64,000 nucleotides of DNA, from contig CAZHDY010000001.1 of NCBI GenBank assembly GCA_964531025.1, positions 496,001 through 560,000 of the forward strand, in the 5' to 3' direction. A program made the translations under genes and the position numbers. This stretch comes from CALMEC01 sp964531025 (GTDB taxonomy: Bacteria > Actinomycetota > Thermoleophilia > Miltoncostaeales > Miltoncostaeaceae). Positions 1-7,485 of the stretch are shown here, piece by piece (position 1 is the first letter of the stretch; each line of letters starts with the position of its first letter). A model generated the notes under the pieces. It saw only the letters and a program-made list of their open reading frames with translations, searched no databases and was not told the origin of the DNA.

Positions 1-12
1 GTTGCGCCGGGC

Positions 13-423
13 GTGCCGTCGGTCATACTCGTTCCAGCCGAACTCCCCTCCATCAGCGTCGTGCGTACCGCGATCCGCCACGCACTGGACCGTTCTGGTT
101 GGGATGACGAAAGTGCCGGCCAGGTCGTGCTCGCCGTGAGCGAGGCCACGGCCAACGCCATCGAGCACGGGTCACGACCCGGCGAGCTCGTTGAGGTCAT
201 CTATCACGTCGACCCCGACAAGGCGCGGGTGCACATCCTCGACGAGGGACGCGATCCCACGTGGACGCCGCCCGAGACCCCCAGCCTTCCGGCCCACCAC
301 AGCCACCGGGGCCGCGGTCTCTATCTCATCCACCACATGGCCGACCGGTTCGAGATCATCACCGACGGCCCGGGCACCGAGTTCATCCTTCTCTTCTCGC
401 CCATCGACGCCCCCGACGCCTGA
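13..423 (+). CDS. RsbW-like anti-sigma factor / serine kinase ATPase
   Basis: A 136-residue GHKL-fold ATPase of the HATPase_c_2 (RsbW/SpoIIAB) family, which in relatives binds a sigma factor or phosphorylates an anti-anti-sigma partner. Visible motifs are the N-box EATANAIEHG (about residues 44-53), the G1 box DEGRDP (77-82) and the G2 box RGRGLYLI (99-106). The frame is open to the first base of the window, so the GTG used here may not be the true start and the protein may be slightly longer. No partner sigma or STAS gene is visible because the upstream side is cut off. It is convergent with argD. Confidence 0.8.
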   Translation: MPSVILVPAELPSISVVRTAIRHALDRSGWDDESAGQVVLAVSEATANAIEHGSRPGELVEVIYHVDPDKARVHILDEGRDPTWTPPETPSLPAHHSHRGRGLYLIHHMADRFEIITDGPGTEFILLFSPIDAPDA

Positions 424-497
424 CCCGGTCCCGTCGTCCGCCAAGGGACGAGGCTCCGGCCGAGAGGCGTGCGCGCGACACCGTCCTCGCACCGCCG

Positions 498-518
498 GAA
501 TTGTCAGACCGACAATTC
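498..518 (-). terminator. Hairpin across the argD stop codon
   Basis: GAATTGTC and GACAATTC form a perfect 8-bp stem with a 5-base loop, and the stem includes the argD TGA. There is no T-run, so termination is inferred only from position between convergent genes. Confidence 0.4.
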
Positions 519-1688
519 TCCGAGCACCCGGGTGACAGCGGTCATGACACGGTCGACCTCGTCGTCGGTGATGACAAGGGGCGGAAGGAACCGGAGGGTC
601 CGGTCGGACGTGTTGTTGACCACGATCCCCTCCGACAGGAGCCGTGAGACCGCGTCGGCGGCGACGGGTCCGTTCAGATCGAGACCGATCATGAGCCCGC
701 GACCACGGACCTCGCGCGCGCGTCCGGAGCCCACCAGGTCCGCCAGGGCCGCACGGACCCTCGCTCCCTGAGCCCGTACGCGCTCCTGCAGTACGGGGTC
801 GTCCAGGATCCGGGTGGCGGCCAGCCCGGCCGCACAGGCCAGCGAACCGCCGGCGAAGGTCGATCCGTGATCGCCCGCGTGGAACGTGTCCGCGTAGTCG
901 GGAGTCGTGATGACCGCGCCGATCGGCACGCCGCCGCCAAGGCTCTTGGCGAGCGTCATCACGTCGGGCGTGACGTCCAGCTCCTGGTACGAGAAGAGCG
1001 GCCCGGTCCGTGACAGGCCGGTCTGGATCTCGTCGAACACGAGGAGCGCGCCGTGGCGATCCGCCAGATCGCGGGCGAGGCGGAGGAAGGAATCGTCCAG
1101 CGGATGCACGCCGCACTCGCCCTGGATGGTCTCGAGAATGACGGCCGCGGTACGGTCCCCGACGGCCTCTTCAAGAGCCTGCGCGTCGTTTCGCGGTACG
1201 TGCCGGACACCCGGCACGACCGGCCGGAACGGGTCCTGCTTCTCGGGCTGGCCCGTGAGCGAGAGCGCCCCGTAGGTGCGTCCGTGGAAGCCCTCGACGA
1301 TGGCGACGATCTCCGTGCGGCCCGTGCCACCGCGTCGGCGCGCCAGCTTCATGGCGGCCTCGTTGGCCTCGGCTCCCGAGTTGCAGAAGAAGACCTTCCC
1401 GCCGAGAGAGCGGTCGCGGATCCACTCGGCCAGCTCGATCTGCTGTTCCGTGTAGAACAGGTTCGACACGTTGACCAGCTCGGCGGCCTGCTTCGCCACG
1501 GCCTCGGCGACCGCGGGGTGCGCGTGCCCCACGTTCGCCATCGAGATGCCCGCGACGCAGTCGATGTACTCGCGCCCGTCCGCGTCGTACAGGCGCGCGC
1601 CCTCACCACGCACGAACTGCACCGGCTGGCGACGGTACGTGGGCATCAGCGCGGCCTCGGCGCGCATCACGAGCCGTTCGTCGATCAC
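504..1688 (-). CDS. argD: Acetylornithine aminotransferase
   Basis: PLP enzyme that transaminates N-acetylglutamate semialdehyde to N-acetylornithine in arginine synthesis; the family can also serve as succinyldiaminopimelate aminotransferase. The 394-residue product has the class III signatures: FFCNSGAEANE (about 101-111), DEIQTG (219-224) and the PLP lysine in MTLAKSLGGG (Lys 248). The start is the GTG that overlaps the argB stop (GTGA), giving 394 residues; the open frame runs 64 codons further but that part is antiparallel noise over argB. Translational coupling with argB is likely. Confidence 0.93.
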   Translation of the reverse strand: MIDERLVMRAEAALMPTYRRQPVQFVRGEGARLYDADGREYIDCVAGISMANVGHAHPAVAEAVAKQAAELVNVSNLFYTEQQIELAEWIRDRSLGGKVFFCNSGAEANEAAMKLARRRGGTGRTEIVAIVEGFHGRTYGALSLTGQPEKQDPFRPVVPGVRHVPRNDAQALEEAVGDRTAAVILETIQGECGVHPLDDSFLRLARDLADRHGALLVFDEIQTGLSRTGPLFSYQELDVTPDVMTLAKSLGGGVPIGAVITTPDYADTFHAGDHGSTFAGGSLACAAGLAATRILDDPVLQERVRAQGARVRAALADLVGSGRAREVRGRGLMIGLDLNGPVAADAVSRLLSEGIVVNNTSDRTLRFLPPLVITDDEVDRVMTAVTRVLGELSV

Positions 1689-2608
1689 GCGGTGACCTTG
1701 GTTCCGACTCCCGCCTCGGTGAAGAGCTCCACCAGGATCGCGTGCGGCACGCGTCCGTCGATGATCTGCACCGCCTCCACTCCGCCCCGCAGGGCGTTGG
1801 TACAGGCCCGGAGCTTGGGGACCATGCCCTTGCTCACGTTGTCGCTCTCGAGCATGGCGTCGATGTCCGAGAGGTCGCACTCACTGATGAGGCTGCTCGG
1901 ATCGTCGATGTCGCCGTAGATGCCCTCGACGTCCGTGAGGAACAGGACGCGCTTGGCACCCAGCGCCGCCGCGAGCTCGCCGGCGACGGTGTCGGCGTTG
2001 ATGTTGTAGCTCTGTCCCTCGCGGTCCACGCCGACCGATGCGACCACCGGCACGAAGTCGGCGAGGCGCTCCAGGACGTGCGTGTTGAAACGGACGATCT
2101 CACCGACGAATCCGAGGTCGGCGTCCGGATGCGTGGCCTTCTGGGCACTGATGAGGCCGGCGTCGTCGCCCGACAGGCCGACTGCCTCGATGCCCGCCAC
2201 ACGCAGCTGGGCCACGATCTCCTTGTTGATCTTGCCGACGAGAACCATCTTCACGAGCTCCATGGTGTCGGCGTCCGTGACCCGCAGACCGTGCACGAAC
2301 TTGACCTCGAGGCCGAGGCGGTCGCTGAAGCGGCTGATGTCGGGACCACCGCCGTGCACGACGACGGGGTTGATGCCCACGAGCTTGAGCAGGGCGATGT
2401 CACGTGCGAACGATGCCTTCAGCTCCGGCGTCGTCATCGCCGCGCCGCCGTACTTCACGACCACGGTCTGGCGCGCGAACTCGCGGATGTAGGGAAGCGC
2501 CTCGAGGAGAACCTCGACGCGCTCGTACAGCCCTTCGACCTCGTGCGGGATGCGTTCGCTGCGGCCCAGTGGGTCCTCCCAGTCGGTGGTGGCGACGCGA
2601 AGCGACAA
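1685..2608 (-). CDS. argB: Acetylglutamate kinase (start uncertain)
   Basis: Phosphorylates N-acetylglutamate, the second step of arginine synthesis. Family motifs are VVVKYGGAAM (phosphate loop), VVHGGGPDI (acetylglutamate binding) and NADTVAGELAAALGA near the ATP site. The end is firm and overlaps argD by 4 bases. The start is not: the in-frame TTG at 2608 overlaps the likely -10 element TACCGT, and no ATG or GTG lies between there and the conserved domain. A CTG at 2569 preceded by GGGAGGA at good spacing is the better mechanistic candidate and would give about 294 residues. The gene is divergent from the YcxB-like gene. Confidence 0.9.
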   Translation of the reverse strand: MSLRVATTDWEDPLGRSERIPHEVEGLYERVEVLLEALPYIREFARQTVVVKYGGAAMTTPELKASFARDIALLKLVGINPVVVHGGGPDISRFSDRLGLEVKFVHGLRVTDADTMELVKMVLVGKINKEIVAQLRVAGIEAVGLSGDDAGLISAQKATHPDADLGFVGEIVRFNTHVLERLADFVPVVASVGVDREGQSYNINADTVAGELAAALGAKRVLFLTDVEGIYGDIDDPSSLISECDLSDIDAMLESDNVSKGMVPKLRACTNALRGGVEAVQIIDGRVPHAILVELFTEAGVGTKVTA

Positions 2609-2618
2609 CGGTACCGAA
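2608..2618 (-). promoter_or_regulatory. argBD promoter, extended -10
   Basis: On the minus strand TTCGGTACCGT contains the -10 hexamer TACCGT (2608-2613). The same 5-base extension TTCGG precedes the -10 of the divergent gene and of pheS. No convincing -35 is seen. Confidence 0.5.
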
Positions 2619-2680
2619 TTTCGGCCACCCGGCGGCCTTTTCCTCCGCCGCCTCGGGTCTCCCACGGTGCACGGAGGCAA

Positions 2681-2691
2681 TTCGGTAGCCT
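2681..2691 (+). promoter_or_regulatory. Extended -10 promoter of the 2700 gene, leaderless
   Basis: TTCGGTAGCCT with -10 hexamer TAGCCT (2686-2691) lies 8 bases before the GTG start at 2700, so transcription is expected to begin at or next to the start codon. No Shine-Dalgarno sequence is present. Confidence 0.55.
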
Positions 2692-2699
2692 CCCATCCC

Positions 2700-3206
2700 G
2701 TGGATCCCGCCCGTATCAGCTACAACGCCGACAAGCGCTTCGTGCGCCGTGTCGCCGCCGCCAACCTCGACCGCCGTGCCCGTACCCTCTCGATTCTTGC
2801 CGGCCTGGCGGCGTTCGTGGTCTCGTATTCGATCATCGAGAAGCACCACATCACGGCGATCATCGCGGGTATCGCGGGGGCCCTGATCGCAGGTGCCGCC
2901 ATCGCCGCGCAACGCCCGTCACGTGAGGTCGCCCGTGCCCTGCGCATGCAGTTCCGCGCGCTGCCGCCGCCGGCGACCATCGATGTCACCGTCGACGAGG
3001 ACGGCCTCGAGTTCGAGAACGCCAACGGTGCGCAGCACCTCCCCTGGAGCGAGGTGCGCTCGGTGCACCGGACGAGGCACATCTGGTTCGTCCACACCAC
3101 CAACGATCAGAGCCTGCCGATCCCGGCCGAGGCCATGACCGCGGAAGCGGAGGCGGTGATCCGCCGGTATGCCCCGACGGTGACGGACGGGACCACCACG
3201 ACGTAG
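2700..3206 (+). CDS. YcxB-like two-helix membrane protein
   Basis: 168 residues. A basic N-terminus is followed by two hydrophobic segments (about 29-46 and 50-70) forming a membrane hairpin, then a soluble C-terminal domain containing a pattern seen in YcxB-type domains (FENANGAQHLPWSEVRSV, about 106-123) and a short Thr-rich tail. The biochemical role of this family is not established. The GTG start is chosen because a TAGCCT -10 lies 8 bases upstream and no ribosome-binding site exists. It stands alone between the argBD promoter and the following secreted protein. Confidence 0.7.
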   Translation: MDPARISYNADKRFVRRVAAANLDRRARTLSILAGLAAFVVSYSIIEKHHITAIIAGIAGALIAGAAIAAQRPSREVARALRMQFRALPPPATIDVTVDEDGLEFENANGAQHLPWSEVRSVHRTRHIWFVHTTNDQSLPIPAEAMTAEAEAVIRRYAPTVTDGTTTT

Positions 3207-3287
3207 GTCGCGTCCGCGCACCCCGACCGCGACGGCGGACGTCACGTTGCGCCGGACCACCGGCGCCGAGTGCCCGACCGCAGCCCG

Positions 3288-3322
3288 GAACAGTTCATTC
3301 CGCTGTTCTCGTCACATAGCCT
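3288..3322 (+). promoter_or_regulatory. Promoter and candidate operator of the beta-propeller gene
   Basis: A perfect inverted repeat GAACAG-N9-CTGTTC (3288-3293 / 3303-3308) lies just upstream of a TAGCCT -10 (3317-3322). The leader to the ATG at 3370 is about 40 bases and ends in GGAGGTGGTGAG, a strong ribosome-binding site. The dyad is placed to act as an operator. Confidence 0.45.
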
Positions 3323-3369
3323 CTTGACGGATCGCGACGGCGGTCTCCAGGGACGACGGAGGTGGTGAG

Positions 3370-4842
3370 ATGCGCGCTGCGTTTCGTATCGGTTTCGCCC
3401 TTGTGGCACTCGGCAGCTCGGCACCCGCACTCGGTGCGACTACCACTCCTGCGTTCACGGGGAACCCGCTGGGCGTCGCGACATCGGGGGCGATGTTTCC
3501 CGACGAACGTGGATACGTCGTTGTCGGCCCCACCCAGCCCGGCATTCCGACGATGCTCGACAGTCGGACGTCGGACGGGCGTCTCCGATGGCGTGCGCAG
3601 ATTCCCGGGATCTGCGACCACTGCAGTGCCCCCGGAGTTGTCCAGGCGTGGCCGGACGGCACGATCGGACCGTTCGGTGAGGTCGGACGCGTCACGGTCG
3701 TCGACGGCGGAACGGGACGGGTCCGCCCCGGTTGCGCGGGAGCCGGCACAGCGGAGCCGGCGACCTGCATCACCACTCGCACCTCCCGGGATCCCGCGGA
3801 TCCGGTACACGGCGTCGTCGCAACCCATGGTGACACCGAGGTCTGGCGGTTCGACGACCCCAGCGACGAGTTCGGCCTGTCCACCGACGTGGCGCTGCCC
3901 GGACCCGCCATGACCATCGCCGGTACGACCGTCTACATCACCGGCACCAAGGCCCTCGTCGCCCTGAACACGACCGATGGCCGCCTTCTGTGGTCGATTC
4001 CATCGGCATCGGTCCTCGCCGCGACGACGGATGCGCTCGTTCTGCGCAACGGGCGGACCCTCGCACTCGTGGACAAGGACGGACAGACGAAGTGGACGCT
4101 GACGCCCACGGCCGCCATGCGCGGGGTGCAGGTCGACTGGGCCCGTCAGCAGATGTATCTGGCCGTCCCGACCGCCAACGGCTGGACGACCTCCCTGCAG
4201 GCCGTACGGCTGACGGACGGGACGACGCGGTGGTCGCGCACCTTCCCCGAGAAGGCCGTGCCGACAGGACTCACCAAGGGAGGCCAGATCCTCGTCAGGG
4301 TGAACCGGACCCGCCCATCGATCGGATACCCCCAACGAGGTCGTCCGCAGCTTCGCTTCGGAGCGTCGGACTCCGTCCAGGCGGTCACGCCCGACGGCAC
4401 GATCCGCTGGAGGCTTCTCACCGCGGACCAGGTCACCGACGCCAAGGCGCTCGGCGACCGAACCGTGGCCATCGTCACGGGGCAATGGACCGACGGGCCG
4501 GGGGTCGTGCTGCGGGTCACCCCGTCACTTCGTGCGCCGACCCCACGCCGGCTGTCACTGAAGGTCACGGCCGTGGGTGCGGTCTACCCCGTCTACCCCC
4601 GTGTCCCGCGGACCCGCCGTCTCGTGGTGCGCATCGCGTCTCCTCGGGCGGTTCGCCTCGTGGAGGAGCAGGTCCTGAAGAACGGGGTCGTGACCGAACG
4701 TCCCGTGTTGATACCCGCCGGCGTGAGCGCGTTCTCGACGGTGGTGTCCGGAACCGCGGTGCGCTACCGCGAGCGCGGTGCCCGACGACCGCTGGCCACG
4801 TTCACCGTGAGGGCGAACGGCACGATACTCCGCACCCGCTGA
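3370..4842 (+). CDS. Secreted PQQ-type beta-propeller protein
   Basis: 490 residues with an N-terminal signal peptide ending near ALGAT (about residue 25). The mature part consists of repeated blades with the pattern of PQQ-like propellers: TSDGRLRWRAQIPG, NTTDGRLLWSIPSAS, DKDGQTKWTLTPT, LTDGTTRWSRTFPE and TPDGTIRWRLLT. Four cysteines in the first third (ICDHC, PGCAG, ATCITT) could form disulfides outside the cell. The last 100 residues look like a beta-sandwich. No tryptophan-docking or metal motif points to an enzyme, so a structural or binding role is more likely. Start chosen on the GGAGGTGGTGAG site. Confidence 0.75.
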   Translation: MRAAFRIGFALVALGSSAPALGATTTPAFTGNPLGVATSGAMFPDERGYVVVGPTQPGIPTMLDSRTSDGRLRWRAQIPGICDHCSAPGVVQAWPDGTIGPFGEVGRVTVVDGGTGRVRPGCAGAGTAEPATCITTRTSRDPADPVHGVVATHGDTEVWRFDDPSDEFGLSTDVALPGPAMTIAGTTVYITGTKALVALNTTDGRLLWSIPSASVLAATTDALVLRNGRTLALVDKDGQTKWTLTPTAAMRGVQVDWARQQMYLAVPTANGWTTSLQAVRLTDGTTRWSRTFPEKAVPTGLTKGGQILVRVNRTRPSIGYPQRGRPQLRFGASDSVQAVTPDGTIRWRLLTADQVTDAKALGDRTVAIVTGQWTDGPGVVLRVTPSLRAPTPRRLSLKVTAVGAVYPVYPRVPRTRRLVVRIASPRAVRLVEEQVLKNGVVTERPVLIPAGVSAFSTVVSGTAVRYRERGARRPLATFTVRANGTILRTR

Positions 4843-4901
4843 CGGGTATCAGAGCCTGCCGCATACCGGGCGCGATGGACCTCTGCCTCTCAGAACCCGG
4901 G

Positions 4902-5288
4902 TCAGCGGTTCACCATCGCGTCGGCGGCCATGTCGAAGTAGTCGCGCAACGCTCGAGCGATTTCGTCCGGCGGGGTTACCTCGTCGATCGCAGCGTTCAT
5001 GTGAGTGACCCAGCGGTCACGGGCGTCCTGATCGATCCAGAAGTCGATGTGACGCATCCGCAGGCGCGGGTGCCCCCGACGCTCGGAGTACGTCGTCGGA
5101 CCACCCCAGTACTGGGCCAGGAAGAGGGTGAGCCGCTCCCGCGCGCCGAACATGTCGTCCTCCGGATAGAGGAGCACAAGGACCTCGTCCTCCTCAACGC
5201 GGCGGTAGAAGGCATCGACCAGGCGACGGAAGAACACCATGCCCCCGACCGATTCGTAGACGCTCCGCCGCTCGCCGGTCCCGCTCAC
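4902..5288 (-). CDS. glbO: Group II truncated haemoglobin
   Basis: 128 residues, the usual length for a 2-on-2 globin of the GlbO/HbO type, which binds haem and handles O2 or NO/peroxide. The family stretch LFLAQYWGGPTTYSERRGHP is followed by RLRMRHIDFWI, where the His is the proximal F8 ligand, and DRWV supplies the conserved G8 Trp. The GTG start overlaps the argJ stop (GTGA), so it is the last gene of the pheST-argCJ run. Why a globin is coupled to arginine synthesis is unknown. Confidence 0.9.
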   Translation of the reverse strand: MSGTGERRSVYESVGGMVFFRRLVDAFYRRVEEDEVLVLLYPEDDMFGARERLTLFLAQYWGGPTTYSERRGHPRLRMRHIDFWIDQDARDRWVTHMNAAIDEVTPPDEIARALRDYFDMAADAMVNR

Positions 5289-6505
5289 GTCGTGTAGTCG
5301 CTGTTGATGCTCACGTAGGCGTGGGTCAGGTCGCAGAAGAAGAGCTCGGCGGAGGAGGCGCCCCGGCCGAGACCGACGCACATCTCGTACTCCTCCAGGG
5401 CCATCACCTCACCGACGCCCGGATCGTCGGGTGCGAGTCCGTCGAACGTCAGCGAGACCACCGGCGGGCGGGCGGCACCGGCGAGCGCGGCCCCCACGGC
5501 CTGGGTGACGCGGCCCCAGTTGGGATCGCGACCGTAGACGGCCGCCTTGACCAACGGTGAGTTCCCGATGGCGCGCGCGACGGTCTCGGCCTCGGCGTCG
5601 TCCTGACCACCCTCGACCACGAGACGGACCACGTGCTCGGCACCCTCCCCGTCACGGACGATCATGAGCGCCAGCCAGCGGCAGATCGATCGCAGCGCCC
5701 GGGCGAAGATCTCGGCCTCCTCACCCACCAGGCCGGGTCCCTCGCCGTTGGCCATGACCATGAGCGTGTCGCTGGGACTCATCTGACCGTCGACGCTGAT
5801 GCGGTTGAACGACTCGGCCGCCGCGTCCCGGACGATGGGTTGCAGGGTGCGCGCCTCGACGGGGGCGTCGGTCGTGACGTAGGCGAGCATCGTCGCCATG
5901 CCGGGCGAGATCATCCCTGCGCCCTTGGCGGCGGCGCCGATCGCGTACTCACCGGACGGCAGGCGCAGCCTCCACGCCGCCGACTTCGGCTCGCGGTCGG
6001 TCGTGCAGATGGCCTCCGAGAACGCCGTACCACCGGTGCGCGAGACCGCGGCCGCGGCATCGACGGCACCCGCCGTGACCATGCCGATCTGGAAGCGCCG
6101 TCCGATCACACCGGTCGAGCAGACCGCGACCTCGGCGGCGTCCAGACCGAGCCCGCCGGCGGCCGTGGCACCGATGGCGGCCGCATCGGCGATGCCCTGC
6201 GGACCCGTCTGCGCGTTGGCGTTACCGGCGTTGACCACGACGGCCTGAAGCCGCGACCGGTCCAGTGTGCGGGTGTGGATGACCGACTCGGACGGCAGGG
6301 CGCTGGAGGTGTCGACGAGTGCCGACTGCGCGAAGCGCGTGCTGCGGAGCACCCCTATGTCGAGCGCCCCCGACTCCTTCAGGCCGCACGCCACGGCACC
6401 TGCCTCGAATCCCGCCGGTGCGGTGACGCCACCCTCGGCGAGCCGTTCCAGCTCGTCGGGCATCTCGAGCCACTCGGTTCGCGTCAGTTGGATGAGATCG
6501 GTCAA
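5285..6505 (-). CDS. argJ: Bifunctional glutamate N-acetyltransferase / ornithine acetyltransferase
   Basis: Transfers acetyl from acetylornithine to glutamate (cyclic arginine pathway). The precursor self-cleaves before a Thr; the conserved site is visible as KGAGMISPGMATMLAYVTTD, with the Thr of MAT-ML the N-terminal nucleophile of the beta chain. VYGRDPNWGR near the C-terminus is also diagnostic. 406 residues is normal. The TTG start overlaps the argC stop as TTGA, and the 3' end overlaps glbO, so translation of the run is probably coupled. Confidence 0.94.
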   Translation of the reverse strand: MTDLIQLTRTEWLEMPDELERLAEGGVTAPAGFEAGAVACGLKESGALDIGVLRSTRFAQSALVDTSSALPSESVIHTRTLDRSRLQAVVVNAGNANAQTGPQGIADAAAIGATAAGGLGLDAAEVAVCSTGVIGRRFQIGMVTAGAVDAAAAVSRTGGTAFSEAICTTDREPKSAAWRLRLPSGEYAIGAAAKGAGMISPGMATMLAYVTTDAPVEARTLQPIVRDAAAESFNRISVDGQMSPSDTLMVMANGEGPGLVGEEAEIFARALRSICRWLALMIVRDGEGAEHVVRLVVEGGQDDAEAETVARAIGNSPLVKAAVYGRDPNWGRVTQAVGAALAGAARPPVVSLTFDGLAPDDPGVGEVMALEEYEMCVGLGRGASSAELFFCDLTHAYVSINSDYTT

Positions 6506-7485
6506 CGCAACCCCTCGTCCTCCGGGCGTCCGGCCATGAGGTTGAGGTTCTGGACCGCCTGGCTTGCCGCGCCCTTGCCCAGGTTGTCGAGGACCGAGAA
6601 CACGGTCACCCGCCCCCCGCGGGGATCGATGACCGGGTGGATCTGGACGTAGTTGGTGAACTGCACCGCACGCATGGTGGGCGGTGCGTCCACCACCTCC
6701 ACGAAGGGGTGACCGGCGTAGTAGCCGCGGTAACGCTCCATGAGCTGGTCCTGCGTCATCGTGTCACCGGTGAGCCGGGCATAGCAGGTCGCGAGCAGAC
6801 CGCGGTCGACGGGCACGAGATGCGGCGTGAACGTCACCTCGACGCCGAGCTCCTGCTCGATCTCGGGCCGATGCCGGTGCGAGTAGACCTTGTAGGCGAA
6901 GACGTTCTCGGTCACCGTCGAGAAGTGGACGGTGGACGACGGAGTGCGACCCGCCCCGCTGACCCCGCTCTTCGCGTCGATGACGACGTCCGCGATCTCG
7001 TCGGCCAGTGGCAGCAGGCCGAGGATGGACGTCTCGGGGTAGCACCCGGGATTGGCGACCACACGCGCGGTCCGGATGGCGTCGCGGTAGCGCTCGGGCA
7101 GGCCGTAGACGGCCTCCGCCAGAAGGTCGGTGCGAGGGTGGTCGAACCCATACCACTCCGGGTACAGCGCCGCGTCCCGCAGGCGATAGTCGGCCGACAC
7201 GTCGAGCACGCGGGCGCCGCGGTCGACGAGCGCGGCCACGACAGGGGCCGCCTCGGCGTGCGGATAGGCCACCGCAGCCAGATCGCCCTCCTGCACGGCC
7301 TCGACATCCAGCTCGGTGAGCGTCGTCGTCACGCGGTACTGCGGGTAGACGTCGACCAGACGCGAGCCGGCGTCCCCGCGGGCGGTGATGAGCCCGAGCT
7401 CGAAGTACGGGTGCCGGTCGACGAGGTCTGCCAGCTGTGCCCCGGCGAAGCCGGCGGCACCGATGACATGGACGGTCTGGCTCAT
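6502..7485 (-). CDS. argC: N-acetyl-gamma-glutamyl-phosphate reductase
   Basis: Reduces N-acetylglutamyl phosphate to the semialdehyde with NADPH. 327 residues. The N-terminal Rossmann motif is VIGAAGFAGAQL, and the catalytic Cys lies in VVANPGCYPETSILGL. The downstream SGAGRTPSSTVHF matches the family. The ATG overlaps the pheT stop by 4 bases. The presence of argC and argJ in this run and argB-argD 5 kb away covers all acetylated steps except a dedicated N-acetylglutamate synthase, which ArgJ can replace. Confidence 0.94.
   Translation of the reverse strand: MSQTVHVIGAAGFAGAQLADLVDRHPYFELGLITARGDAGSRLVDVYPQYRVTTTLTELDVEAVQEGDLAAVAYPHAEAAPVVAALVDRGARVLDVSADYRLRDAALYPEWYGFDHPRTDLLAEAVYGLPERYRDAIRTARVVANPGCYPETSILGLLPLADEIADVVIDAKSGVSGAGRTPSSTVHFSTVTENVFAYKVYSHRHRPEIEQELGVEVTFTPHLVPVDRGLLATCYARLTGDTMTQDQLMERYRGYYAGHPFVEVVDAPPTMRAVQFTNYVQIHPVIDPRGGRVTVFSVLDNLGKGAASQAVQNLNLMAGRPEDEGLR

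Noticed and set aside
172..1116. Long antisense frames over argD and similar frames over most genes
   Set aside because: High GC at third codon positions leaves long open antisense frames; these are Arg/Pro/Gly-rich with no domain resemblance.
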